Of a DNA stretch of 57,910 nt, positions 43,762 to 56,617 are shown one piece after another (within the stretch, counting starts at the first letter, position 1; each line of letters opens with the position of its first letter). The notes beneath the pieces are model-generated. The model was not told where the DNA came from, searched no databases, and worked only from the letters and a program-made list of their open reading frames with translations. This DNA comes from Amanita rubescens (taxonomy: Eukaryota > Basidiomycota > Agaricomycetes > Agaricales > Amanitaceae). Location of the stretch: assembly GCA_015039365.1 (NCBI GenBank), contig WION01000326.1, positions 1 through 57,910 on the forward strand, in the 5' to 3' direction. The translations under genes were made by a program, and so were the position numbers.

Positions 43762-43963
43762 AATGAAGATCAGCGAGAAAGGAGAAGAGGAGGACCAGCC
43801 TAGCGAATTGATCACGTTCGTCACGTAATTTATACCTTCGACTCAGTTGCCAGTGGAGACTTGGAGATCATCGATCAAATATTGATTGATTTTGGGAAAC
43901 GGTCGTCAGCCATCATGCATCTGATCCACAGCGGCAGGAGGTGGCAGGTCAAAAGCTCATACT

Positions 43964-44400
43964 TCATGATCCCGCAAATCCAACTGGTAATTTTTGGAGG
44001 TGAGTGATTTGGGTGTTCCGAGGCCACCCGACATAAGCTAAGCACGACGAATACACAAATGCAAGGAATACAAAAATTCGCGACACGAATCGATGGTGTC
44101 GGCCTTTCCTCGCATGAAGTTGAGTGAGCTCCGTTTGGTAACGAACCGCCCTGTTTTCCAATTCGGTAATGTCAGACTTGAGTAGCTCCATTTTCTTGAT
44201 AGCATCGACCAGTTGCGGTCGGATCTGTCTGCCCTCTTCATCTGGAAGAGCTAGATTAGAGTGGTCTGTTTTAGAAAAAAAATGTGAGGGGCATTAGTGC
44301 AAAGGGATATAACGTTAGGGTTGACAGACAAACCCTATATATACTCACTAGTATTCGATACACAAGGATCTTCCTATACATGCGGCGACGGCCGAAGGGT
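43964..44400 (-). CDS. Possible coiled-coil, single-membrane-span protein, 5' end unresolved
   Basis: The last exon reads LPDEEGRQIRPQLVDAIKKM, then a heptad-rich segment (ELLKSDITELENRAVRYQTEL) and a hydrophobic stretch FVFLAFVYSSCLAYVG near the C-terminus. A predicted intron near 44265-44330 (GTGAGT...AAACAG) would join an upstream exon reading EDPCVSNT. I do not recognise the family; coiled coil plus one membrane helix is all that can be said. Confidence 0.4.
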
Positions 44401-44775
44401 AACCATCTGTAAGTCCGGGTGTGGTGGTGCATTGGAAATCCACGTGCTAGCTGCCCTAGTGACGGTTTTAGACCACAATCATCAGATATGAGTCCCCCGA
44501 AGCTGTGCAGATCCTTAGTCTCTACTCTTGTAGTTAGTGGGCACAGAAAATGGTTTGAGTCGGCGATGCGGCGCTGACGCAGTTCAAATTTGACCGGTAA
44601 AGACCAATAACCGATGGTTACGTGCGCGAATAGGAGGCGTGCACACAGAAACCTCTCCCTCCAGGACGAGACGGCGCGCAGTGTTACTCCAGGTGATGAT
44701 TTTGAGCAAACCGCACGCAAATTAAACTAATCGTGAGCATTTACGTAACTAATATGTATATATCAATACAAGCTA

Positions 44776-47700
44776 TCAGTTCATTTTCACCTTCCCCCGC
44801 GATGACCGGCCTTGCATGCGGGACCGACTCGACACAATTACATCCGCTGCCAGGTACTCTCCCAGCGCGCATATACCTGCTGACCACAGCAGAAGTAGTG
44901 ACGTTATACAAAAGAAGCTGATAGACTGTCCAATCTCCAGCCACGAACCTTGAAAATTTTCAAGTGAGTGAGAGACGATAACAGCATGCAGCACGACCCT
45001 ACCTGTATCTTGCACCTGGAAGAAAAAGGTGAGGGTCATTCCATCCGTAAGCGTCAGAGCGACAAGCAATAGTGAAAAAGGCGGCAACTGGAGGGTGCTA
45101 TTCAACACAGCGAATGTCACCGATAGGATAATGTAGGGAACGATGATCTTGAATATCTGTCGCAATGTCAATGGATAAGAAATGACCAAGAGCACCAGAC
45201 CTACCAATAGCGCTGTCATGAAGAACGGACTAAACTTGGGTATCAACCGGTAAACCGGTTCCAGATAGAATGATCTGCAATATGTCAGCAGGTAATAGCA
45301 AAGAACTTACATTGACACATACGAGATCGAAGCAACACTGGATCGCATTGATCAGCTTTTTATCCGGGAAGCAAAATCGAATCCGCTCACTTTCCAGTCC
45401 CGAAAAACCCAACCTGCACGAAAAACAAGAAAAACAGAGCAATTCTCAGGTCATCCAGTTGGAACCTATAACCCCCAGGCTTTGTCTGGCCTTCCTTGCC
45501 TCCATCAGACGACGAGTTTGATGTTGTTGACGCCGATGATGCAACAGCGGGGCTTAGGGTACCGATCGAAACCGCTTGACGATACTTTCTCACAATCCCT
45601 TCCACCAATATCCACATGACCAGCGTCACCGAATACGCTGAGTAAAACATTCCTTCTGCGCTGATGGACAAAATGACAAAACATGGGCCAAAGCCGAGGA
45701 AGTAAGTCAGAACTCTCGAACTGATCGTTCGGTGCATAGGCAGGTGCAGAAACGGTAACGTCGCTGAGACCACGAGTACCGCCCAACCGATAACTTGGTT
45801 ATGCAGCGGCAGCCCGAGCTTTGCTTGAAGATTCCGGGCCGAACTCGCAGTCGTGATCATTGCCATAATTATCAATGCCATCTGAAGAGACCATTTAATT
45901 CACATCAACCACCAAGAACGTAGTCACGCTTACCTGCACCCTTAACCTCTTCTTCAACTCTTCAGCATCCTTCGTCCCGTTCCTCTTTTCTACGCTTCTA
46001 ACCACATACGGCATACAAACCCGCCCCACGACCAACATCACAACGCCGCCCATCTCACTACAAGAAAAACGTCATTAATACAAACCAACGTTGTCCAGTA
46101 CCCCAAATCACGTACATCATAATCAAGCTTTCTGTCATGTTCACCGGCAACAATGGAAAAACACCCGTCACTGCGCAAGACACACCCCATACCAATGCAG
46201 CAGCCGTATTTTCCTGCCGCAACGCGACGGGCCAAGTCAAGGGCCATACAATTCCTATAATAAAAAACCCAACACTCCAGATAGATCTGTGCGTATATCC
46301 CAACTAGATTCGTAGTCAATGAGTTGTCCCCGGTGCGTGTTGAGATTGACGTACCACCATGGCTTGTAACGACCCGACGACTAACACGCCCACTCCAATC
46401 ACCCTTCCAAAGTCTATTGAAGACAAGTCCGACCAGGACCATTGGGCTACCCTTGGGACGACCTTCAGCAAAACTTGGTTCCAGAAGTAACACGGGAATA
46501 GTATGTAGAGATAGAATGTCCACGGAGATCGTTGCAGCGCAAAGAGTATCCAAGAAACGATAGCCACGAAAAGAGAAAACACGTTGATAGCGAATTTGAT
46601 GACAGAGGTCCGGAATGGTGAATTAGAATCAGCAAGGCTGGGGTCTTTATGAAAACCAAGAATGTATAGAGCACCGTAGGCTGCCCAACCGAGGTATGCG
46701 GTTGAGACGATGGACCGGATCAAAACGCGGTCATATGTTTGGAGGTAGTGAAGCCCATCGAGCCCAATTTGAATTGCTTCGCCCGATTTCAATCGTGCAG
46801 CATACCATTGCTTGCGGGTTATGAGGTTTTCTATTTCTAATATCCGAGAGGAGAGTGCATGTGGAGAAAAAAGAGGAGGAAATGGTTTGTAAAATAATGT
46901 GCGTGATTCTTTGAGTTCTACGGAAAGCCGTAAGTATCTGGCATAGTCTTAAAGACGAACAGCGGCATACCATGCTTAACTCTATAGTGCTCTAGAATGA
47001 CCTGGTATCATCATTACTCGATATACAAAACCTAGAGTGGACGAAAAGACCTTTGCGTTTACTAATGCAGCTCTTGCAACCGTTTCGTCGTCAAACACTT
47101 CAGGATCGAGATATCCAGGTCTAGATGGATCAACGTCGGGAAGCACCCCAACAGAGTTGACAGGCCAGTTTGACCCAACGAGCGTCGACATGAGCGAAGC
47201 AATATCGGCCTGTTCGACGTCTCGTCTGAGTAAATGTGTTAACCCCCATGTCCGGGAGTACTCGTCATGTGAAGATGGTGTCGTGTCTTGTAGTGGTCCA
47301 CGAACGCCTTTGCCCCAAGCAACAAGTGGCGTGCGGGTATTGTCAGGGTCTGTAAAACAATCCTGTAAAGGTTAGAAAACAGATAGTATAGGCAAAAGCA
47401 AAAGATACTGACGTCCATCACCATGGTTGCCTATGACAGACATCCCATGGTCAGCGGTAAAGACATAGCTGGTGTCGTTATCGCCATTGTAGAAAGAGTT
47501 GAATAAGGATTCGACCTTCTGTACGATGGTGTCTACCACAGCGATGTTGTTCATGTATTCCTGATAAAAGGTGAGAACATGTGGAAATCAATAGGATGCG
47601 CATACCTTGGAGTGTGGTCGGTATGAATGGCCTGTCGTATCCAAGCCTAAGAGGTGAAGAAAGAAGACAACGCCTTCAGAATGTAATTGTTCGTAAAGAT

Positions 47701-48682
47701 GAGCATCCGTCGTAGCATTCTTGAATAGTACTTGAAGTTGGTCTAGTACCCATAAATCTAAAGCAGTAGCGTCTAATTTGATCAAGTTAGTATAAAGATG
47801 AAAAAAAGCGTTTAAACAAGGAATCGCCTTTAGTGAAATCCTCGTCGTTTCCGGAGTAACACCATGTTTTCACCTTTTCCGGCATCGCCCCATGCGCAAA
47901 CATGGGCAGAATGTCAGGTGAGCCGAAGGAGAAGGTGGTGCTTGACTGGTTGAACACCGAGTCAAAGTCAACCTGGAGATGCTCGACATTCCTATATCAC
48001 ATAAACATCGAATTGGCGGACCCACTGGATTCATTTTCCATCCCTATAATAGACTGGGATTAGTGAACCCATAAGGTTTTGAAAGTGGATGTCTTGCCTT
48101 GGTCACAGCCGAAACATCTTCGTACATGCCACCTGCGTAACATGTTAGTCCGTTGAGAAGTTGAGAAGAGCAAAAAAAGCGCACCGATGATCGCTACATG
48201 CCCTGGTCTGCTTTCCGTCGGTACATGTGTATGTGAGATCCCAAATGCTCCGCGCTTCTCGACTATGGAGCGCAAATAGGGCGCGACAACACTTGGCGCG
48301 CCGTCAAACTGGAATACGTTTGGTGTAAAGAGGAGATCCGCGCGCAAGCCATCGCCTAGAGGTATAACCAATATGGTAAGCGAGAGCGTGATTCGCGTGT
48401 AAACAGGACCCATTTACCGACAATGAGTACCACGCGCTTTGCGTTGGGATTGGTCGATGAACCATTCTCGTTGACTTTGTACCTCTGCATTCCATGCACG
48501 ACGGGACTCGTGAAGTAACAGTCGAACACGGTTCCAATATAGACGAGGTGGAAAACCAGGGCAAGGACGAGGAGTCTGGCGATGCCGTCTATGGACTTTT
48601 TGGACTTTTTGCGTGATTTTGAGTCAGTCCTTGCATTATTTGTGGGCGCAGGCGGTGAAGCCGACGTTGGCTGGGACGACAT
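44776..48682 (-). CDS. MCD4: GPI ethanolamine phosphate transferase 1 (MCD4/PIG-N)
   Basis: Endoplasmic reticulum enzyme that adds ethanolamine phosphate to the first mannose of GPI anchors. Exons on the reverse strand begin 48418-48682, then from 48355, and continue to 44776. N-terminus: lysine-rich cytosolic head, one membrane span ([17 protein letters not shown]). Alkaline-phosphatase-type catalytic domain: [23 protein letters not shown] (nucleophile Thr), [33 protein letters not shown], all metal-site motifs. The C-terminal PigN domain has many membrane spans and ends [14 protein letters not shown]...GKVKMN. Two introns use GC donors (48044-48097, AAG/GCAAGA; 47773-47827, AAAG/GCGATT with a TACTAAC branch site), each giving the expected protein junction (TK-GW and TK-DA). 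Divergent with the RPD3-type gene. Confidence 0.88.
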
Positions 48683-48838
48683 GCAGCTCAGGCCGCTTGA
48701 GCTGAGATCCCAGATCTTGTTTGCCTCTGTTGTGTAACGTGTAAGTAACCTGCACGTGACATGACGTAAGCGCCCGCATTTGGCAGCGATCGGCCCGACG
48801 ATGTCCCCCCCGCACTCAACGCTACACTGCGCTGCTCG
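48683..48838. promoter_or_regulatory. 156-bp bidirectional gap MCD4/RPD3
   Basis: Start codons face away from each other across 156 bp, so promoters must overlap. It contains GC-rich stretches; no specific element is claimed. Confidence 0.5.
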
Positions 48839-50886
48839 ATGTCGAAGAGACGGGTGTCGTACTATTATGACTGTTAGTGCTCGTTTTTACGTTCAGATAA
48901 CGGAAAACTAATTCTTATTCTGTAGCCGACGTGGGCGCGTACACTTATGGCCTGGGACACCCCATGAAGCCTCATCGGATAAGGGTCACGCACGACTTGG
49001 TCTCGGCGTACGATATGTTGGATAAAATGCATATTCTGGTGCGTCTGTTACCTCTCTTCCTCTTACCGCTCGAAGAAACTCAACCTGGCATTGCAGAGAC
49101 CGAAACGTGCAACCCCCGAAGCAATGAGCTCGTTCCACACAGATGAATACGTCCATTTCTTGCATCGGGTGACACCAGAAACGGCGGAGGAGCTAACATA
49201 TCACGGAACAAGATGTACGTTGGGCCGAGCCATCTCTGACATGCCGCGTACTAGTACTGATCCCCGCCAAAGTTCTCGTTGGCGACGATAACCCACCATT
49301 CGAAGGAGTCTTTGAGTTTTGCTCGATTTCTGCTGGAGGGTCCATTGGTGCGCTGCTCTGTCCAATCTAATCCTTCCGCCGCCGCCACTCATCTCCCATC
49401 CTCAATCCAGGCGCCGCCAACAGGATAGCCTCCGGCTCCGCCGACATCGCTATAAACTGGGCCGGCGGCCTGCACCACGCCAAAAAACGTGAAGCGTCAG
49501 GGTTTTGCTACATCAACGACATTGTACTGGGCATCCTTGAACTCCTGCGCACCTACCCCCGTGTTCTATATATAGACATCGACTGCCATCACGGTGACGG
49601 AGTGGAAGAAGCGTTCTACACCACTGACCGCGTCATGACATGTAGCTTCCACAAGTTTGGGGAATACTTTCCTGGTACGGGAACACAAGAGGATAGAGGA
49701 AGAGGTAAAGGTAAAGGTTATGCTGTGAATGTACCTCTGAAGGACGGGATAACGGACGAATCGTTCAGGAGCGTGTTTGAACCTGTAAGTCTGTTTGATA
49801 TTTAGAGAGACTGGCGTAACAACTCCATTTAGGTGATATCCAAAATACTAGAAGTATATCGACCATCTGCTGTCGTACTCCAATGCGGTGCCGACTCATT
49901 ATCCGGCGACAAATTGGGCTGCTTCAATTTGACTATGCATGGCCACGCCCATTGTGTTCAGTTTCTGCGAAAACAAAACATTCCCCTAATCCTCCTAGGC
50001 GGAGGGGGCTACACGGTCAAAAATGTGGCACGGACGTGGACATTTGAGACCGCGTGCGCACTTGGAATAGAGGATACCATAGATCCTGTTTTACCCTGGA
50101 ACGAATACTTTGAATGGTTCGGCCCAAGATACCGCTTGGAGGTTGCTGAGAATAATATGGATGACTTGAATATCAAAGACGGATCGTTGGAGAAAGTCAG
50201 GTATGTAGCTTGGTCGTCTGCTTCTCTGTCAATGAGGCTCAATTTCTCAAAGGACAACGGCATTGGAACAACTTCAAAGTTTAATTCATGCGCCATCTGT
50301 TAGCATGCATTACGTTCCACGACAGACCGTAGGTGAACACCTGGGCTTCAAAGACGAGGTACTCAAACGGGACCATCTTGATGAGCGGCTAGCACGTACG
50401 TACTACCTCTTACCACCTATCTCTCCTTTAACTAACAAAATACACCCAGAACATATTCGATACGTTTATGATCTGCAAGAATCTGACACGACCTCCGAAG
50501 ATTCCGATGACGACTCGTGGGACTCTGACGACTCGGCCGTCTCAAACCGACGTCGTCGTTCCTCAAACTTCGTCAATAAATCTCAAAAAAAACGAATGAG
50601 CTTGATCACAAACCAATACTTTGAGATTCCTTCATGCGAGCAAGGGTTTAGTCACTTGGAATGCGGCGCTCCTCCTAGCAAGAGTGCAAGACGCCGGTTC
50701 TTCCAGAGCAACGGGACGTGGGATGACATCACCGGAAGAGCAAGCGCGAGAATGTCTCCTGGTCTATTAGGACCGCAAAATACCGCTTTGAGTGCGTTGA
50801 TGGAAAGAGGAGGAAGAGAGTTTGAGTCGCCGGGTGTCGAAGAAATGGACGAAGATTGGGATGATGCTATGGTGGTCGAGGCGTAA
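48839..50886 (+). CDS. RPD3: Class I histone deacetylase, RPD3 type
   Basis: Zinc-dependent deacetylase of histone tails, catalytic part of Rpd3/Sin3-type repressor complexes. Eight exons: 48839-48872, 48926-49038, 49097-49214, 49273-49347, 49411-49784, 49833-50200, 50253-50395, 50450-50886, giving 553 aa. Motifs: YYYD then [18 protein letters not shown], the GGLHHAKK histidine pair, [16 protein letters not shown], zinc ligands in [29 protein letters not shown] loop ([12 protein letters not shown]), [17 protein letters not shown] and the [14 protein letters not shown] tyrosine. [14 protein letters not shown] places it with RPD3 and not HOS2. The C-terminus is acidic and Ser-rich, as in other fungal RPD3 proteins. 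The last intron (54 bp) is a multiple of three with no stop, so its retention would not break the frame. Confidence 0.9.
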
Positions 50887-51192
50887 TTGGGACCTTTTGG
50901 ATTGTATCTGTATGATTATTTTACTGTGCTGTAATCCGTTTTATCTGTGGTCTTGTGCACATATACGCCAGAGGATAAGGTTGTGACAAAATACACATGG
51001 TAATCGCGCCTGATTGGGAACTTTATTCCGAGCTCTCACCTTGCCACTGTCTTATCTCTTGATTAATTCCGTAACGCAATGGGGCTAAAATTGTCTTCCA
51101 TATGGTACCAGGGGTAGATCTTTATAACTAAAGATACGGCGTGTTCCTGGCTAGTGGGTTCTTTTGCGTAACAGCCCAACTTCATCAAAGCC
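50887..51192. other. Intergenic, promoter of the purine permease
   Basis: 306 bp between the deacetylase stop and the permease start; no other feature seen. Confidence 0.5.
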
Positions 51193-53455
51193 ATGGCCAT
51201 GACGAGCGCTCAACCAGAGCCCACCCCTTCACCGACGGTCGAGCCGCATCTACCTGTATCGAGGACATTCCGAGGAAAGCTGGACAATTACAAGCGAAAA
51301 ATCACAACCAAGGAAGGATGGTTGGGTGACTACGACTACGCATGGTACGTTTCTTCGTTCCTCACAAACACTACTATAGTAAACACTCAGGCTATGCACA
51401 CCTTCTCTGCCATGTTTGTACCGCAAAGACAGACGACCAGCCCCGTTCTACGCGCTTGAACAAGAACTTCCGCTTCTCCTCGCGATAACGTGTGGATTGC
51501 AACATGCACTGGCCATGCTCGCTGGGCTTATCACTCCGCCCATTATATTCGCCTCGTCGCTCAACCTAGACAACGCAACGTCTGCGTACATGATCTCTGC
51601 TTCTCTTATCGGTTCCGGTTACGTTACGCATTGGCTTGGGATGCAAATCATTATTAATTATTTTTTGTATAGGTATCTTGAGCTTGGTCCAAATGTCTAG
51701 GATACCCTTGTTCAAGGGGTATTATCTAGGAACGGGGTTGATAAGCGTGGTAGGAACAAGCTTTGCAACGCTCAGCACTGCGAGTGCGGTACGTCGAACC
51801 TTTTATGCAGAGAGAAAAAGATTGTTCATGTGCGGATAGATTTTCAATGCAATGTACAACGATGGAACGTGTCCATCGACTACCGTGAACGGAACGATAA
51901 CTCGCGAACCATGTCCGGACGCCTACGGAATGCTGTTGGGTAAAAGCTTTCTCAAACCCAAATTTATCCGTCGCTCACGATAAGCTGGGGATTACAGGAA
52001 CGGCGCTCATTTGTTCCTTTTTGGAAATATTCATGTCGTTTTGTTCACCGAGAGTGCTCAAGAAAATATTTCCTCCGATCGTTACTGGTGGGTATTATTT
52101 TAGAATTTGATGTTGATTGTCGGGCCTGACGCTTCGATAGGTACTGTTGTTCTGATGATAGGCGCCTCTCTTGTTGGTTCATCTGGCATATTGGATTGGG
52201 GTGGCGGATCAAACGGCTGTCAGGCGAGGCCTACATCCGGACCCTTATCTCTATGCCCAAGCGTCGGCGCACCCCACGCAGCGCCATGGGGATCGCCCCA
52301 GTTCATCGGTCTTGGATTCCTATCCTTTGTTTCCATTATTTTGACTGAAATCTTTGGTTCTCCGTTCATGAAGAATATCAGTATTATAGTCGGATTACTG
52401 GTAGGGTGCATCGTCGCTGCTGCTGCTGGCTATATGGACAGCAATACGATCACTTCTGCACCTGCCATCACGTTTTTATGGTAAGCCACTTCTCTGCAAA
52501 ACGAGACAGTTCTGACTTGGGCTGTAGGGTTCACCGTTTCAAGATCAGAGTCTATCCACCAGCTATTCTCCCGATGCTCGCAGTATATGGTTCGTTCTGC
52601 CGCTCACCATCTTTCTCCAGTTCTAAATTGAAACGTCGAAAGTTTCCTTGGCAATGGAAGCCACAGGCGATATCACGGCTTCGGCAGAAGTTTCAAGGCT
52701 ATCCGTTGACGGTCTAGAGTTCGATTCTCGTATCCAGGGCGGTATTCTCGTACGTCCATTTATGCTCTCTGGGATGCTTCTTTTAAACCTCACACAGGCC
52801 GACGGCATTGGCGGCTTTTTCTCCGCCCTCTTTACTGTAACCCCTCTTTCAGTATTTGCCCAGGTTAGCTGATCTTCTCAACTTCCCTTTAACGTAACTT
52901 GACATTCGATACCAGAATAACGGCGTCATCGCCATCACACGCTGCGCCAACCGCGCGGCAGGTCGTTGGTGTTGCTTCTTCCTCATCTTATTCGGCATTT
53001 TGGGAAAACTTTCCGGGGTATTCCTCGCGATACCAAACCCCGTGCTAGGTGGCGTGACAACCTTCCTATTCGCAAGCGTGGCTGTGTCCGGTCTACGCGT
53101 TATATCGCTAAACGGATTCTCGAGGAGGGAGAGATTCGTCCTCGGCGCAGCACTCTCAGTCGGTTTTGGAAATCTGTTAGCGCCCACCACATTCACGTAC
53201 CTTTTTAATGGTGTTCGGAACCCGAATTCGGGCTTGAGTGGATTTTTTAATTCGATTACGATCGTGTTGAGTACACCGTGTAAGTTGATTTTTGGGATTT
53301 GAATTGTTGTGTGGGCTGATGTGGCGTTTTGTGTAGTCCTTTGTTCTGGAGTGGTGGCTTGTGTTCTGAACTTGATTTTGCCTACCGAAGCTCCTGAAGA
53401 GGTTGAAGTGGATGGAGAAGCCGACGTGGAAAGCCAGGAAGATAAAAAAACTTAG
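51193..53455 (+). CDS. Purine (uric acid/xanthine) permease, NAT family, UapA/UapC-like
   Basis: Plasma-membrane nucleobase-proton symporter. Eleven exons: 51193-51344, 51391-51617, 51673-51788, 51840-51939, 51998-52087, 52141-52480, 52528-52589, 52643-52749, 52798-52863, 52916-53279, 53337-53455, giving 580 aa, close to UapA. Motifs: ITCGLQHALAML with the QH pair of the first helix, and the NAT signature QNNGVIAITR spanning the exon 9/10 junction. Other recognisable parts are RIPLFKGYYLGTGLISVVGTSFA, MEATGDITASAEVSRL, FGILGKLSGVFLAIPNPVLGG and an acidic cytosolic tail (EAPEEVEVDGEADVE). The charged tail is the region that in UapA carries endocytosis signals. All ten junctions keep frame. Confidence 0.92.
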
Positions 53456-53656
53456 ATCGATGTTGGTAAATAGGATAGAGACACTTTGAAGTTCATGTCT
53501 AATTGGCCTTGTCACGCTGGATTCTCACGCGCTTTCGAAAACGTATTCTGCGTCAATGTTATACACAAGCTAATCGAAGGAAACTCTGCTACTACTTTTC
53601 TTCACTATGACCTGGCTAGAAATACACGTTCGCAGTGATGCGTCGGGTGCATGACA

Positions 53657-55300
53657 CTACTCATGCCAAGGTCTGTTCACAGCAAAGAAGGCGTATGACT
53701 CGGGATTCATAACTGCTTGATTTGGATCCATCGCGGCCAAGTCTTTGCACGCCTGGACGCCCCAAGCGGTCGCAAGTGTGATATCTCCTGCAAAGTGAGA
53801 AAACTCGGATATAATCACATCGACCTAAAAGCGGACAAATGAATTATATTGGTGTGAAAAAAATCCAACCATACATACCTTTGAATCAAAGCCGATTAAA
53901 GGAGCATCCCAAAATATCTGGCCACAGATATAGAGTTTGTTTTTCACTGGATGGGAAAAAATGACATTGTGGCTGTCGGGATACAAAGGTTGGACCTTAC
54001 TCGTCTTGATATCCATAGGCAAAAATATCACCGAAGGATTGTGGTGCAGTTGCGTACACAAATGACTTGAAGGAATTACGCATAATTTCGAACTGCTCTT
54101 GCACACTTTCTTACGCTCTTTATCGTATTTTCCAAACCACATATCGTAGCGCAGTGTACCGCGATCCGAGTCGTCGCCCATATTCGCAAGATACCTATAA
54201 ATGTCAGATCACTTAGTTCAACGTCCACGGGAATAACTACCTGATGGCTTCATCAATACATTCTTCTACGGATTGCGTTGCAGAAATAAGTTCAATTTGT
54301 CGTTCAAAGTCATCAATATTGCTGAATTGAGGTCCCACATCGGCCGTTTCTGGTCCGTCATCCGTGACCAAGGGCTCTTCTCCTTCGTCCAGCTTTGCTT
54401 CTTCATCCACATTTTCCTCGGCTTCAGGAGCGTCGTCCACGGCTGCATAATCTTCAGCGCCTTCAGAAGACCTATTGCAAAATTAATTAGCTTCGTGCTG
54501 ATCAACGACAAAGATACGGCGTACCTAATGGGTACGGCGACAACATCGTGGGGGATCCGAACTGTAGGTGCATGTTGGATGGAATAAATTTGTGCTTCTG
54601 GCGCCACGATTTCGTATCGAACGGAATCCGAGGCTCGTTTTTCTGACTTCTCATATACCGAGATTGGAATTGGAGTCCCCGCCTCAGGATGTTCCTCAGG
54701 AAACGCTAGGGGCTACTGGCCATACACCTTCACGGGAGATGCGAGCTGAAAAGGGCTCTACTTCCGCCTTGATGATCTCGATCTGCCGTGTGGCTGAATT
54801 GACGGCGTAGAATATATTCTTAGGCTCAAATGTGTATTCCCCTTGTCCAGAGATAAATTTGTATGTTGTGGATACTGTTACATATCAGTACATCACAAAA
54901 ACATCTCGACTAAGATAGATGGCACTCACAATCGTGGATGCGCGTGTTTTCAATAAATGGCTCAAGAGAGATCACATTAGCCAGTTCGACCGCTTTTTCA
55001 GGCGAGAAGGTAACATGAATGCCCCTGAATTGGGGGCTCGTTACATCTTCGGAGGTGGATTTAACATTGAATTTCTGAAATTTCAATTTCTGGTCTGGGC
55101 AAAGGACACAGGAAGGATCGTTGATGAGCGTTAACAGTTGATCGCTGGTATTGGTGACTGTTGTGATAAGTTTCAGATTTTTAACGAATCCCTTGTCTGT
55201 AATTGTCAATCGATAACGAATGTGGAATACGTAGGTTGGACTGACCGTCTAACTTGAGGGACGGCTGAGAGTCTAAGTTAACTACGACCTTCAAGGACAT
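53657..55300 (-). pseudogene. M35 (deuterolysin-like) protease homologue without catalytic His, probably decayed
   Basis: Reverse strand, start MSLKVVVNLDSQPS at 55300. The N-terminal beta domain is typical of M35 proteins of mushrooms (TVTNTSDQLLTLINDPSCVL, FRGIHVTFSPEKAVE). An acidic insert (DDAPEAEENVDEEAKLDEGEEP) precedes RYDMWFGKYDKERKK, CGQIFWDAPLIGFDSK and a final exon VDVIISEFSHFAGD...NPESYAFFAVNRPW. Two things are odd. The zinc motif HExxH reads S-E-F-S-H, so the first zinc histidine is lost. There is also no signal peptide although M35 enzymes are secreted. In addition the frame needs small corrections near 54650, 54110 and 54010. It is probably a dead enzyme or pseudogene. Confidence 0.68.
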
Positions 55301-55793
55301 CGTGGGGTGGAACCGTGGTCGTGGTAACAGTTGGAGACTTGACACAGGGCATTGAAGCGCTGCTTCTGCGTATATGTAGCTGGTTTATCTCGCCGTCCGT
55401 CACATGCGTTCATTTGACCTGTCATTCACGTCATTTCGGGATTCTTCGGTGGGGAAATATCATCAGAAGGCCGCTATAACGGCGTTACTTCCCTGCGGTC
55501 GAACGCTCCCGCTTCCCAGGCTGCGGGAGAAAGTCGAGATGCTGTTAGCTTTCCATCGTGGCCGTCAGGTGTTCAAGTTGAACTAATTACGTAACTTATG
55601 TTGATTGACCTCCTGCTTGAACGATTTTACCGGTGCGCTGTCCGTATGAAGTCCATCTGCTACCCGTCATGATTCGACCGTCCCAGACTTTTACCGTTGT
55701 CCTCGACTATGATTTATTGACGGTGCTGCAATTGGCTTACTAATAACGCCTATCATTATACTATTCCTGAACTGGATGAGTCCTTAAACAATC
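55301..55793. other. Divergent intergenic region
   Basis: 493 bp between the starts of the M35 homologue and pyroglutamyl peptidase. No gene or element recognised. Confidence 0.5.
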
Positions 55794-56617
55794 ATGGGAG
55801 ACCAAGGACCAACTATCGACACCTCATCACCATCGGCGGTATCTGATGAAATCCTTGTGCTCGTGACAGGCTATGGGTAAGTTCCTACTACTAAGTCCTC
55901 GACCAGCATGGGAACTGACAACCTTGGATCAGCCATTCGACACCAATCCTGTAAATGCATCCTTCCTCATTGCATCCTCCCTCCCATCCACAATAACCTT
56001 TCCCCCAGCTGCCAACCCTACCCCAGCAACTGCCCCTTCCCGCAACATATCTGTCCACGTCCACCCTTCCCCGATACCCGTCTCCTACTCCGTCGTCCGT
56101 GAAACTGTACCTGCCATACTCAAAGACTTTACGCATTCCCATGCTGGGCGCTATCCAGATATAATAATCCACATGGGCATTGCATCCTGCCGAGAGTACT
56201 ACTCCGTAGAAACACAAGCACATCGGGACTTGTATCTCTTGGCCGATATCGATGGCCGATCGGGTGAAGATGACGGAGAGAAGTTGTGGCGAGAGAAAGA
56301 GTTTCCAGGGCTCTTAAGGCCAGGCCCCTACTCCATCGGCTGCGATCCCGGTCTCGACAATAGCTACAAGCCGGAAGATGGTTGCATACCCCCCGAACGA
56401 TCACTTTCTATCGACCTGGGAATCATTCATACCCCCTAACACGGATGTGCGCGTTTCTGACGACGCGGGACGGTATCTTTGCGAATTCATCTTCTATACC
56501 ACAATGTCCCAGTTATTGTCGGAAGGTCGAGATAGAAACGTGGTGTTCTTCCACGTTCCGGATTCGTGTGAAGATGGAGATGTTAAGCTGGGATGGAGGC
56601 TGCCATTGCGTGATTAA
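55794..56617 (+). CDS. Pyroglutamyl peptidase I (C15), with frame anomalies
   Basis: Cytosolic cysteine peptidase that removes N-terminal pyroglutamate. Start MGDQGPTIDTSS; the exon ending LVLVTGYG has a GTAAGT donor at 55877. Next comes PFDTNPVNASFLIASSLP, the region with RETVPAIL, IIIHMGIASCREYYSVE, then VSDDAGRYLCEFIFYT with the catalytic cysteine, and NVVFFHVP with the catalytic histidine. Two frame problems exist: the first junction is one base short for GYG-PF, and the run of six C at about 56389-56394 must be five for GCIPP to continue into NDHFLSTWESF. Catalytic residues are all present, so either the sequence has homopolymer errors or the gene broke recently. Confidence 0.78.
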
